This document shows positions 7,953 through 16,485 of a stretch of 64,000 bases of DNA, piece by piece (the first letter of the stretch is position 1; every line of letters starts with the position of its first letter). The position numbers and the translations under genes are program-made. Source of the DNA: Methylobacterium tarhaniae (GTDB lineage: Bacteria; Pseudomonadota; Alphaproteobacteria; Rhizobiales; Beijerinckiaceae); the NCBI RefSeq assembly GCF_001043955.1, contig NZ_LABZ01000070.1, positions 1-64,000 of the forward strand, read 5' to 3'. A model generated the notes under the pieces. The model saw only the letters and a list, made by a program, of their open reading frames with translations, ran no database searches and was not told the DNA's origin.

Positions 7953-10900
7953 TCACGACGCGGGGTCCGGCCGGCGGAAGGTCGCGAAGCGCCGTGCCAG
8001 CACCGGCAGGACGGAAAGGTTCAGGAGCGTCGAACTGGCGAGCCCGCCGAGGATCACGATCGCCATCGGGCCCTCGATCTCGCGGCCCGGCTCGCCGGCG
8101 CCGAGGGCCAGGGGCAGCAGGCCGAGGCCGGTGACGAGGGAGGTCATCAGGATCGGCACCAGGCGGTCGGCGGCGCCGTCGATCGCCGTGGCGGTGGTCC
8201 AGGGCCGTCCCTCGACGAGCACCAGGTGCTCGTAATGGGCGATCATCATGATGGTGTTGCGCAGCGAGATGCCGAACAGCGTCACGAAGCCGACGATGAC
8301 GCCGAGGGAGACGAGGCCGCCGGTCGCGGCCACGGCCAGGACCCCGCCGACGAAGGCGAAGGGTGTGTTGACGAGGATCAGCATCAGGTTGGCGGGTGAC
8401 CCGGTGACGACCGCCAGCAGGAGCAGGATCCCGAGCCCGGAGAGCCCGGCATGGAGCGCGAGGTCGCGGCGGGCCTGTCCCTGCGCCTCGGCCGCGCCGC
8501 CGATGCCGACATAGACCCCGGGGGGCAGCGTCACCTCCCGGGCGATCTTGCGCGCGACGGCCTCGGTGAACGAGGCGACGTCCCGGCCCGCGACATTCGC
8601 CGTCACCACCCGCACCCTCTGTGCCCCGTGATGCGCGATGGCGTAGCGCCCCATGGTCTCGTAGACGTCCCCGACCTGCGACAGGCGGATGGTGACGCCG
8701 CCGGGCGTGCGCAGGGGCAGGTCGCCGAGGCTCGACAGCCGCGAGCGGGCGGCGGGGTCGAGGACGACCACGACGTTGAACACCGCGTTGCCCTCGTAGG
8801 ACTGGCCGACCGTGTCGCCCTGGAAGGCCGTGCGGGCGAGCTCCAGCACCTCGATCGCGTCGAGGCCCCAGTGGCGCAGGTCGTTGGGGCGCAGCGCGAT
8901 GGTGATCTGCGGCAGGCCCGCCGGCGACCTGAGCTGGATGTCGGCGGCGCCCCGGACCTCCGCGATCTCCCGCGCCACGTCCCGGGCCGCCGCCTCGATC
9001 CGGTCGAGATCCGACCCGTAGACGCTGACCACCACCGGGGCGGTGAAGCCCGACACCACCTCCTCGATGCGCTCCGCGAGGAAGGTCTTGAGCGAGAAGG
9101 TCGCCCCGGGCGTGGCCGCCATCAGGGCGCGGATCCCGGCCTCGGCCCGCTCCTGGGCCTCGCCGTCGAGGCCCGGCGCGAGGTCGATGTGGATCTCGCT
9201 CTCGTGCGTCCCGCCGAGATCGTAGCCGGCTTCGGCCCGGCCGACCTGCTGGGCGACGGCCCTTACCCCCGGCACCGCCTTGAGGCCCGCCGTGACGTGG
9301 CCTCCGAGCCGCAGGGTCTCCTGCAGCGAGGTGCCGGGGGCGGTCGCCATGTGCAGGATGAAGTGCCCCTCCTTGAGGTCGGGAAGGAAGGCGCCGCCGA
9401 AGGACGGCACCGGGACGGCGCTGCCCAGGACGGCGAGCAGGCCGGCCGTGGCCACGAGGACCGGGTGCCGCATCAGGACCTGGAGAAGCCGGACGTAGAC
9501 GCCCCGCGCCGCCCGGGTGACCGGCGGCTCCCGGGCGGGCAGAGCCTTGCGCCCGGCGAGCAGCAGGCGCGCGAGGGCCGGCGTGACCGTGAGCGCCACG
9601 GCGAGGGAGGCCAGCACCGCCAGGATGTAGGCGAGCGCCAGGGGGCCGAACAGGCGGCCGGGCACGCCGGAGAGCGCCAGGACCGGCAGGAAGACCAGCA
9701 GGACCGCGAAGGTCGCGTAGGCGACGGAGACCCGGACTTCCAGGATGGCGTCGAGCAGCACCCTGGCATCCGGCAGGGGGACCGCCCGGCGCCGGTTCTC
9801 CCGCAGGCGGCGCATCGCGTTCTCGACCCCGATCACCGCGTCGTCGACCACCTCGCCGATGGCGATGGCGAGCCCGCCGAGCGTCATGGTGTTGAGGCTC
9901 AGGCCGAACGCCCCCAGCACGAGGACCGCACCGATGAGCGAGAGCGGGATCGCGGTCGCGCTGACCAGCGCCGTGCGCCAGTCGAACAGGAAGACCAGCA
10001 GGACCGCGACGACGAGGATACCGCCGAGCGCCAGGGCCTGCAGGACGTGGCCGGTGGCCCGCGCGACGAACTCGGCCGGGCGGAAGAGATCGGTGCGCAA
10101 GGTGATGCCGTCCCGGGCGAGGCCGGGCTTCAGCTCGGCGAGGGCCGCCTCGACCCCGGCCGCAACCTCAACGGTGTTGGCGCCGACTTGCGCGCCGATC
10201 ATCATCAGGACGCCCGGCTGCCCGTCGACCAGGGCGGCGCTGATCGCCGGCTCCGGGCCGGCCACGACGTCGGCGACGTCGCCGAGCACCACGCTCGCGC
10301 CGCCCTCGTTGATCAGCACTGTGCGGGCGACCGCCGCCGGGGTCACCGACTGGCCCTCGGTCTGCAGGGTGATGCGCTGGTTGGCCGTGTCGATGAAGCC
10401 GGCCCCGCGCACGCCGGTCGCCTTGCGGCCGGCGGCGAGCACGTCGGCGAGGCCGATGCGGAAGCGGATGAGGTCCTGCGGTCGGACCTGGATGCGGATC
10501 GAGCGGACGTCGCCGCCATAGACCAGCACCTCGCCCACTCCCGGCGCCGCGAGGAGGCGCAGGCGCACCCGCCAATCCGCGACGCTGCGCAGGTCCATCA
10601 GCGAGCGCGTCTCATGCGAGATCCGGTCGACCGCGTCCGGCGATCCTGCCGGATCGCCTGCGCAAGGCGGATTTCGGCTCCGCTCAGGCGCCGCGCGGGC
10701 TTGCGACACGCAGTCCGGCCCCGATCGTCCGGATTGCGTGTCGGCAGTCAGGCCGACGAGCAGGATCGCGCTCGTCGAGGAGGTCAGCGCCGTCATCGTG
10801 GGGGCCGCCACCCCCTGCGGCAGCCGTCCCGCGACGCCGGCCAGCCGCTCGCCGACGAGCTGGCGCGCCCGGTAGATGTCGGTCCCGGAGCGGAAGGTCG

Positions 10901-11258
10901 CGGTCACCACCGAGACCCCCTGGATCGAGTTCGAGCGGAGGGCCGCGAGGCCGGGCAGGCCGTTCACGGCACCCTCCACGGCCTGGGTGACGAGCACCTC
11001 GACCTGCTCCGGGTTGAGGCCCGGCGCCTCGGTCTGCACCGTCACGGCGGGCGGGGCGAATTCCGGGAAGACGTCGTACTTGGCCGTGCTCAGGGCGAGG
11101 AGGCCGTAGACGATGAGGGCGAGGGCCAGGGCGACGACGAGGCCCGGCCGGCGCACGGCGAAGGTCACCAGGGCCGCCTGCAGACCCGACGAGGCGGCCG
11201 GTGCCGGCGTTCCGGCGCGGGCTTGCCCCTCGGCCGGCTGAGGATCGGGGGTGCTCAC
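7953..11258 (-). CDS. Heavy-metal efflux RND transporter, CusA/CzcA family, with in-frame insertion
   Basis: A 1101-residue inner-membrane proton antiporter subunit of a tripartite pump. Family landmarks are an N-terminal TM with YDVFPEFAPPAVTVQTEAPG, LRSNSIQGVSVVTATFRSGT, TSSTSAILLVGLTAD, the TM4 run GGLAIAIGEVVDDAVIGVEN (family charged motif with Asp/Glu), and a second porter half followed by the C-terminal TM bundle. The start is GTG at 11258, 9 nt after the adaptor stop, so the two are co-transcribed. Residues ~174-216, between GLTAD and TRSLMDLRS, are an extra ~43-residue Cys/Pro/Ser-rich segment encoded by a palindromic element; relatives run directly from one motif to the other. The substrate metal cannot be read from the sequence. 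No outer-membrane factor gene is in the window. Confidence 0.9.
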   Translation of the reverse strand: MSTPDPQPAEGQARAGTPAPAASSGLQAALVTFAVRRPGLVVALALALIVYGLLALSTAKYDVFPEFAPPAVTVQTEAPGLNPEQVEVLVTQAVEGAVNGLPGLAALRSNSIQGVSVVTATFRSGTDIYRARQLVGERLAGVAGRLPQGVAAPTMTALTSSTSAILLVGLTADTQSGRSGPDCVSQARAAPERSRNPPCAGDPAGSPDAVDRISHETRSLMDLRSVADWRVRLRLLAAPGVGEVLVYGGDVRSIRIQVRPQDLIRFRIGLADVLAAGRKATGVRGAGFIDTANQRITLQTEGQSVTPAAVARTVLINEGGASVVLGDVADVVAGPEPAISAALVDGQPGVLMMIGAQVGANTVEVAAGVEAALAELKPGLARDGITLRTDLFRPAEFVARATGHVLQALALGGILVVAVLLVFLFDWRTALVSATAIPLSLIGAVLVLGAFGLSLNTMTLGGLAIAIGEVVDDAVIGVENAMRRLRENRRRAVPLPDARVLLDAILEVRVSVAYATFAVLLVFLPVLALSGVPGRLFGPLALAYILAVLASLAVALTVTPALARLLLAGRKALPAREPPVTRAARGVYVRLLQVLMRHPVLVATAGLLAVLGSAVPVPSFGGAFLPDLKEGHFILHMATAPGTSLQETLRLGGHVTAGLKAVPGVRAVAQQVGRAEAGYDLGGTHESEIHIDLAPGLDGEAQERAEAGIRALMAATPGATFSLKTFLAERIEEVVSGFTAPVVVSVYGSDLDRIEAAARDVAREIAEVRGAADIQLRSPAGLPQITIALRPNDLRHWGLDAIEVLELARTAFQGDTVGQSYEGNAVFNVVVVLDPAARSRLSSLGDLPLRTPGGVTIRLSQVGDVYETMGRYAIAHHGAQRVRVVTANVAGRDVASFTEAVARKIAREVTLPPGVYVGIGGAAEAQGQARRDLALHAGLSGLGILLLLAVVTGSPANLMLILVNTPFAFVGGVLAVAATGGLVSLGVIVGFVTLFGISLRNTIMMIAHYEHLVLVEGRPWTTATAIDGAADRLVPILMTSLVTGLGLLPLALGAGEPGREIEGPMAIVILGGLASSTLLNLSVLPVLARRFATFRRPDPAS
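10611..10743. repeat. Palindromic element inserted in frame inside the RND gene
   Basis: About 129 extra bases interrupt the conserved CzcA-family reading frame without breaking it. They contain two stem-loops: 15-base arms at 10704-10718 and 10729-10743 (one mismatch, 10-base loop), and 7-base arms GCGATCC/GGATCGC at 10640-10646 and 10651-10657. Read on the coding strand, GACACGC at the 5' end and GAGACGC at the 3' end form an imperfect short duplication, as expected if the segment was inserted at that site. Confidence 0.72.
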
Positions 11259-11267
11259 GCTCGTCGC

Positions 11268-12275
11268 TCAGTCGTCATCCGCGGCGGTGCCGGGCTGGGT
11301 CTGGCCCTTCAGCTCCTCGCTGAGCACCGCCTGCGGGCCGGTCACGACGATGTCCGCCGCCCCGCCGAGGTCGTCGACCACGTAGCGGTCCGCGGAGATC
11401 GCCGCGTCCGGCTTGAGCGGGTGCCGGGTGAAGCTGTCGGCGCCGACGCCGCGGTAGATCCAGGCGCTGCCCTGCCAGTGGATCACCGCGCTCTCCGGCA
11501 CGGCGATCCCCACGCTCTCCTGCGGCGAGGTGAGGAAGGCCTGCACGCTCATGCCGGGCAGGAGGCCGGAATCGCCGGCCACGAGATAGTAGTAGCTGAC
11601 GCCCTGGATGCGCTGGTCGGTCCGCGTCGCCGGCGCGACGAAGCGCATCGTCACCCGCTCGCTCTGCGGCGGCACCTCGGCGAAGGCCGTGGCAGGGGGA
11701 GGCTTCATCGCCTCGCCGGACGGCAGCGTCACCTGCACCAGGAGATCCGCCCGCTCGATCAGGCGGGTGACGAGGGGAGCCCGCTCGACGATCGCCCGGC
11801 CCAGCACCGGCCCCCATTCCTGCTTCGCGGTGGCGGCGAGGGTCCGCACCTGCGATTCGGCGGCCGTCACCGTCGCCTCGTCGGTGAAGGCGGTGCCCTC
11901 GACCGTCTCCAGCTGGGCGCCGGCAACGACCGTGGGACCGAGGCTCCTGGCGCGGCGAAGCGCTCCGGCGGAGACCTCCGCGCGGGCTTTCGCGGTCCGC
12001 AGGGCGGCGACCGCACCGGCGTAGCTGTTGGTCAGGTCGGTGATGCGGGCGGGATCGAGGACGCTGCCATAGGCCAGGATCTCGACCCGGTGCGGCTGCG
12101 GCAGAAGGTGGGCCGTCACGACGCCGATGCGCGCGCGCTCCTCGGCCGTCAGCCGCACGGCGACGCGGCCGCCCTCCGGCAGGATACGGGTCCGTCCCTG
12201 GCCCTGCGCCGGCCCGATCATGCTCGCGCCCGCGCTCAGGATCAACATCGCGGACAGCCCCGCCCGCCGCATCAT
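11268..12275 (-). CDS. RND efflux periplasmic adaptor subunit (HlyD/CusB-like, atypical)
   Basis: A 335-residue protein with an N-terminal signal (MMRRAGLSAMLILSAGASM, predicted cut near AQG). Directly 5' of the RND pump gene, it should be the membrane-fusion partner. A helical-hairpin-like segment (~85-165, Ala/Arg-rich) is followed by beta-barrel and membrane-proximal parts (LLPGMSVQAFL, GIAVPESAVIHWQGSAWIY, DLGGAADIVVTGPQAVL), which match CusB/HlyD C-termini. The usual N-terminal lipoyl half-motif (G-x-V...V-x-x-G-x-V-x-x-G-x-x-L) is not recognisable, so the protein is short and divergent. A ribosome site AAGGAGAAGG lies just upstream of the ATG at 12275. Confidence 0.75.
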   Translation of the reverse strand: MMRRAGLSAMLILSAGASMIGPAQGQGRTRILPEGGRVAVRLTAEERARIGVVTAHLLPQPHRVEILAYGSVLDPARITDLTNSYAGAVAALRTAKARAEVSAGALRRARSLGPTVVAGAQLETVEGTAFTDEATVTAAESQVRTLAATAKQEWGPVLGRAIVERAPLVTRLIERADLLVQVTLPSGEAMKPPPATAFAEVPPQSERVTMRFVAPATRTDQRIQGVSYYYLVAGDSGLLPGMSVQAFLTSPQESVGIAVPESAVIHWQGSAWIYRGVGADSFTRHPLKPDAAISADRYVVDDLGGAADIVVTGPQAVLSEELKGQTQPGTAADDD

Positions 12276-12710
12276 CGCGCCTTCTCCTTCGCCCTTCGGT
12301 TCCCCGTGGAAGGCCGCTTCTGCCGCGCTTTGCGTGAACGGTCTACCCGACGATCGGGCATGGAACGGGGAAGCCGGCGCCGGCCGGGGCGGCTGGCGAA
12401 TGCCGGCCCTCTACGCGGCCGGGACGACCGGGGCCCCGTCACGCTCCGCCACCAGGGCGGCGCCGGCGGTACGAGCTGGGCTGGGATGAGCGTGGCGTTG
12501 GTCATCCCGAGACCCTCGCCGCCTTCGGCCGACGGCAAGTTCTCTGAGAAAAACCGCTTATGCGAATCATGGGTGCAGGGGCGAGGCCATCCCTGGGCCG
12601 GACGATCCCCCGTCCGTGCCATGGTGCTCGCACCGCACCTTTCAGGACGATCCGACGGGCGTGATCGGGATGGCTCCCGTCCCCCGGCGGTTGTCGGACA
12701 GCCCGGCCGG
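12276..12710. other. Gene-free 435 bp between TonB receptor and adaptor gene
   Basis: I see no convincing gene on either strand; open frames here are GC-rich shadows. The adaptor's ribosome site lies at the 12276 end. I looked for a cobalamin-riboswitch core and did not find one. The spacer is long enough for a separate promoter for the adaptor/pump pair. Confidence 0.5.
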
Positions 12711-14906
12711 TCAGAATTCCATCGAGGCCGAGAGCAGGAAGCTCCGCGGCGTGCCCTGGCTGAGGATGCCGCGGCCGGTCGTCGCCCAGTAATCGTGGCC
12801 GGTTACGTTGACCACGTTCGCCCGCAGCGTCAGCGGACGGTCCTGGAACGTCGTGGCGTAGCGCAGGCCGAGATCCAGCGTCGCCCAGTCGGGGATCTTC
12901 TGGCTGTTGGCGAGGTCGTAGTACTGCGCCGCGGTGTAGATCACCCGTCCGGTCAGCGTCAGGCCCGGGACCAGGCTCCGCGGCAGGTCGACCTCGCCGT
13001 AGAGGTTGAGTTGCACGTCCGGCACCCCGACCGCCGTTCGGCCGACATTGCGCGGGTCCTGCGAACGCACCTGCACCCCGTCGAGCAGGGTCACGCCGCC
13101 GAGCAGGCGCACGCCCGGCGCCGGCTCGCCGAACACCGTCATCTCGACGCCGCGGTTGCGCTGGCGGCCGTCGACCGAGAACAGCAGCGTGCGGGTGTCG
13201 AGGAAGCCGAAGGGCTGCTCGATGTCGAAGGCGGCGACGCCGAGCCCGAGCGTCCCGAAATCGTACTTGGCGCCGACCTCCGTCTGGCGCGACACCGAGG
13301 CCGGGAAGGTGGCGCTCGCGTTGACGGCGTTCACCGGCGGGGCCGGCGAGGTCAGGCCCTCGATGTAGTTGGCGTAGAGCGACAGCCGCTCCCACGGCTT
13401 CACCACCAGGCCGACGCCCGGCGAGAACGCGCCGCTCTCGCTCGCGCCGGTCCGGAAGCCGTTGGCCGGATTGTAGGAATTGACGTCGAGGCTCTGCCAG
13501 CGGCCGCCGATCGTGAGGAGCACCCGGTCGTCGAGGATCGAGAGCGTGTCGGCGATGGCGATGCTGCGGTTGATGCGGCTCGAGGTGCGCGGGGTCGCGT
13601 TCGACAGCCCGAAGGTCGAGCGCGGGGCGACGTAGGTCGGGTCGTAGAGGTTCGACACGATGGTCGGGCCGACGGTCTGGGCCGGGGGTTGGGCGAGGTC
13701 CTGCCAGAACCCGACCGCGGCGAGGCCGAAGCTGTGCTTGACCGGCCCGGTCTCGAGCGTGCCGCGCAGGCCCGCCTCGGCGGTCTGGTTGACGATGTGG
13801 AACGGCAGGTAGCTGATCGGGTCGCGGTAGTCGCCGCGCGCGTTGAAGATCGTCAGCACGCCCCCGAAGTACTCCTGGCGGAAATTCGACACGCCGTAGG
13901 CGCCGTACACCGTCAGGCCCGGGGTCAGGTCGTACTCGACCCGGGTGGCGAGCTGCTGGTTGGCGCTGTCGCGGTACTCCCAGGGCTGGTGCTGGTTGAG
14001 CGTCAGGTCGGGCGCGCGCGGGATGCGCACGCCCGCCGCCACGCTGCGGTTGCGCAGCGGCGAGGTGAAGTCGAGTTCCTGATAGCCGAGGTCCAGGCTC
14101 GCCCGCAGGCGCTCGCCGCGATAGTCGAGGGCGAGGGCCGCGACGCCGAAATGGAGGCTCTGGTTGTCGATGGGGGTGGCGCCGTTGTTGAAGGCGCCGT
14201 TGAAGCGGATGCCCCACTCCTTCGCGTCGCCGAAGCGGCGACTGACGTCGACCGCCTTGTACATCTGGGCGGTGGACCCGTAGCCGAGCGTGACGCGGGT
14301 GAGCGGATCGTCTCCCGCCCGCTTCGGGATCAGGTTGATGCCGCCGCCGATATTGCCGAAGGGCGGCACGCCGGAGAGGAGCGTCGAGGGCCCGCGCAGC
14401 ACCTCGACGCGCTCGATCGGCTCGATCGCCGGGTTGAAGGCGTCGGCGACGCCGTAGAGCCCGTTGAACGCCATGTCCTGGGCGAAGACCGGGAAGCCGC
14501 GGATGAAGAAGCCGAGGATGCCGGAAAAGGCCGGGACGTTGGTGCGGATCGACGGGTCGTTGTTGACCACGTCCTGGACGCTGCGGGCCTGCTGGTCGCG
14601 GATCAGCTTCTCGGTGTAGCTGGTCGCGCTGAAGGGCTGGTCGAAGACGCTGCGGTTGCCGAGGAACCCGAGGCGCGACCCGGAGCCGACGTCGCCGCCC
14701 GGATAGGCCGGGGGCGGCGGCCCGACGATGGCGTTCCGGTTCACCGGCGCCCCTCCGCCCGACGCCGCCACGGAGATCTCCTCGAGGCGGATCTCGCCCT
14801 GGGCGAGCGCGCCCTGGACGAGGCAGGGCATCGTCAGCGTGGCCAGACCGAGGCTTGCCCCGAGGCGGCGGCGGTTCCTGGGACGGGGGCGTCGGGCGTG
14901 CCGCAT
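12711..14906 (-). CDS. TonB-dependent siderophore-type outer-membrane receptor
   Basis: A 731-residue protein from the ATG at 14906, chosen because it begins a signal peptide (MRHARRPRP... to LVQGALAQ, mature GEIRLEEI); an in-frame extension to 14996 lacks signal character. The TonB-box-like EEISVAA is near the mature N-terminus. The plug follows (SVQDVVNNDPSIRTN, RGFPVFAQD, IERVEVLRGPSTLLSG, GNIGGGINLIPKRA), then a 22-strand-type barrel ending in the aromatic residue of LLSASMEF. The VEVLRGPSTLL..GGGINLIPKRA signature is that of FhuA/FpvA-like ferric-siderophore receptors. It lies upstream of the metal efflux pair on the same strand, 435 bp away. The AT-rich region 14950-15065 probably holds the promoter. 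Confidence 0.88.
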   Translation of the reverse strand: MRHARRPRPRNRRRLGASLGLATLTMPCLVQGALAQGEIRLEEISVAASGGGAPVNRNAIVGPPPPAYPGGDVGSGSRLGFLGNRSVFDQPFSATSYTEKLIRDQQARSVQDVVNNDPSIRTNVPAFSGILGFFIRGFPVFAQDMAFNGLYGVADAFNPAIEPIERVEVLRGPSTLLSGVPPFGNIGGGINLIPKRAGDDPLTRVTLGYGSTAQMYKAVDVSRRFGDAKEWGIRFNGAFNNGATPIDNQSLHFGVAALALDYRGERLRASLDLGYQELDFTSPLRNRSVAAGVRIPRAPDLTLNQHQPWEYRDSANQQLATRVEYDLTPGLTVYGAYGVSNFRQEYFGGVLTIFNARGDYRDPISYLPFHIVNQTAEAGLRGTLETGPVKHSFGLAAVGFWQDLAQPPAQTVGPTIVSNLYDPTYVAPRSTFGLSNATPRTSSRINRSIAIADTLSILDDRVLLTIGGRWQSLDVNSYNPANGFRTGASESGAFSPGVGLVVKPWERLSLYANYIEGLTSPAPPVNAVNASATFPASVSRQTEVGAKYDFGTLGLGVAAFDIEQPFGFLDTRTLLFSVDGRQRNRGVEMTVFGEPAPGVRLLGGVTLLDGVQVRSQDPRNVGRTAVGVPDVQLNLYGEVDLPRSLVPGLTLTGRVIYTAAQYYDLANSQKIPDWATLDLGLRYATTFQDRPLTLRANVVNVTGHDYWATTGRGILSQGTPRSFLLSASMEF

Positions 14907-15364
14907 GTGATGACGATCCAGCTGTTCACGATCTCGGGCCGACTCGCCGTCGGCGGAATTTTCTATTCGGTGTCTCGCCGCAAGACGCAACGGCACTGTC
15001 GTCGGATCATCCGAAAATTCGCGCGATTGTTGTGATGATGGAACAAAATTAAAAATAGAATATGTCTAATCTGGCTTCTTTGATGCCGGCTGCCCCAGCG
15101 TGAATACTGTAGGCGCGCGTCGGTACACTTTCCTATCTCTGCGGCATTGCGCACGAAGCAGCGTGCCGCGCGACCCAGAGCGTGGCGTGCAGGCCCGACG
15201 TCGCCACGACCCGCGATTCCTGGATGTCGTTGCCGAAGCGTGCGTCGTCGGCCGCCGAGGCATTGCTGAGCTCGGCCGCGAGGTGGTCGAGCCGGATCGG
15301 CATGAGGCGAAGACGATCCGGACGGTCCACGCGCTCCCTCCCCTCGGTGGGGGCCGGCTCCGCG
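14907..15364. other. Intergenic region with AT-rich promoter zone
   Basis: No supported gene. The part from about 14950 to 15065 is clearly richer in A/T than the surroundings and lies upstream of the TonB receptor, so it probably carries its promoter. A 56-codon frame at 15133-15303 (-) lacks a ribosome site and family signature, and I do not call it. Confidence 0.45.
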
Positions 15365-15742
15365 TCAGTGGCCGGCATTCTCCAGGGCGCGCTGGAGCGA
15401 CTGCTCCATGAGGTCTCCCCCGACCGGCTTCTCGAGAAACGCGAAGGCCCCGCTCGCGAGCGCGCGCCGGCGCAGGGCGTCGCTCGCGAAGGCCGTGACG
15501 ACGATGATCGGGAGCGTCCGCCCCTCCGCCCGCAGGCGCTCCTGCAGCTCGACCCCGGTCATCCCGGGCATCTGCACGTCGGTGATCAGGCAATCGGGCG
15601 GTGAGCCCGGCCCGTCGCGCAGGAAGTCCTGCGCGCAGGCATAGGTCTGCGCCGCGTAGCCCAGGGAGCGCACCAGGCTCGCCGTGGCGGTCCGGACGGA
15701 TTCGTCGTCGTCCACGATAGCGATGGTCGGGGGGTTGGACAT
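15365..15742 (-). CDS. Single-domain response regulator (CheY/FixJ-type receiver)
   Basis: 125 residues from the ATG at 15742, which begins the receiver fold (MSNPPTIAIVDDDESVR) and has AAGG upstream; an extension to 15829 adds an Arg-rich leader with no homology character. The acidic pocket is DDD at 11-13, the phospho-acceptor Asp55 sits in ITDVQMPG, a switch Thr sits in VVTAF, and the conserved Lys is in FLEKPV. No output domain follows. It lies 89 bp downstream of the FixJ-like regulator on the same strand and probably belongs to the same phosphorelay as a phosphate sink or protein-interaction regulator. Confidence 0.88.
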   Translation of the reverse strand: MSNPPTIAIVDDDESVRTATASLVRSLGYAAQTYACAQDFLRDGPGSPPDCLITDVQMPGMTGVELQERLRAEGRTLPIIVVTAFASDALRRRALASGAFAFLEKPVGGDLMEQSLQRALENAGH

Positions 15743-15831
15743 CGTGTGCCTTGCGCCGCCAGGGGCCGGCTGCCCGAACGTGAGGAGCCGGTCCCCGATA
15801 TGGACCCGCCGACGACGCTTTGAAATCATAC

Positions 15832-16485
15832 TCAGGTTTGGGTGATCCCGAGCGCTTCGGCCATGCGGACGAGGTCGGCGAGCGAGCGGGCCGCCATCTT
15901 CTTCATGACGTTTCCGCGATGTATCTTGACGGTGATCTCGCTGAGATTGAGGTTGCCGGCGATCTGCTTGTTCATCAACCCTGCGGTAACCTGAGCCAGG
16001 ACCTCCCGCTCGCGCGGCGTGAGCGTGTCGTAGGCCGTCCGGAGGGCTTGCAGGCCGGTGTCGCGGCTGCGGCGCTCCGCGTCACGGGCGAGGGCGGCCG
16101 CGACGGCGTCGAGCATGTCCTGGTCGCGGAACGGCTTGGCCAGGAAATCGACCGCGCCGGCCTTCATCGCCCGCACCGACATCGGGATGTCGCCGTGGCC
16201 GGTCATCAGGATGATCGGCAGGCGGATCCCGTGCTCCGCGAGCCGGGCCTGGAAGTCGAGCCCGCTGAGGCCCGGCATGCGCACGTCGACGACGAGGCAG
16301 CCCGGCGCGTCGGCGTGCCGCGCCGCCAAAAGCTCCGCTGCCAGGAACTCCGTCGCCGAGGCGTAGGTCACGGCGGCGAGGTCGACGGAGCGGAACAGGC
16401 CGGCCAGGGCCTCCCGCAGGTCCGCGTCGTCGTCCACCACGAACACCGTCGGCGCGAGGTGGGTTGGGTCGGCCTTGTGGATCAC
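15832..16485 (-). CDS. FixJ-family response regulator (receiver + LuxR-type HTH)
   Basis: 217 residues starting at GTG 16485, which overlaps the kinase stop (GTGA) and is preceded by GGAGGGGACGCC, a good ribosome site. The receiver spans ~13-125: DDD 18-20, phospho-Asp67 in VVDVRMPGLSG, MTGHGD switch Thr, and FLAKPF Lys. The C-terminal LuxR/GerE helix-turn-helix spans ~150-212 (LTPREREVLAQVTAGLMNKQ, then TVKIHRGNVMKKM). This is the DNA-binding partner of the adjacent histidine kinase, with translational coupling. Its targets are unknown; inverted repeats at 18687-18706 or 18937-18972 are candidate sites. Confidence 0.93.
   Translation of the reverse strand: MIHKADPTHLAPTVFVVDDDADLREALAGLFRSVDLAAVTYASATEFLAAELLAARHADAPGCLVVDVRMPGLSGLDFQARLAEHGIRLPIILMTGHGDIPMSVRAMKAGAVDFLAKPFRDQDMLDAVAAALARDAERRSRDTGLQALRTAYDTLTPREREVLAQVTAGLMNKQIAGNLNLSEITVKIHRGNVMKKMAARSLADLVRMAEALGITQT

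Noticed and set aside
12276-12710. Cobalamin or other riboswitch near the TonB receptor and adaptor
   Set aside because: I looked for the conserved B12-box and core bases on both strands and found none.
8451-15035. 2194-codon plus-strand open frame
   Set aside because: It runs antisense to the RND pump, adaptor and TonB receptor, each with strong family motifs; composition (Arg/Gly/Asp/His-rich) is typical of a GC-rich shadow.
15133-15303. Possible 56-residue protein downstream of the lone receiver
   Set aside because: No ribosome site, no recognisable family and biased composition; not supportable from sequence alone.
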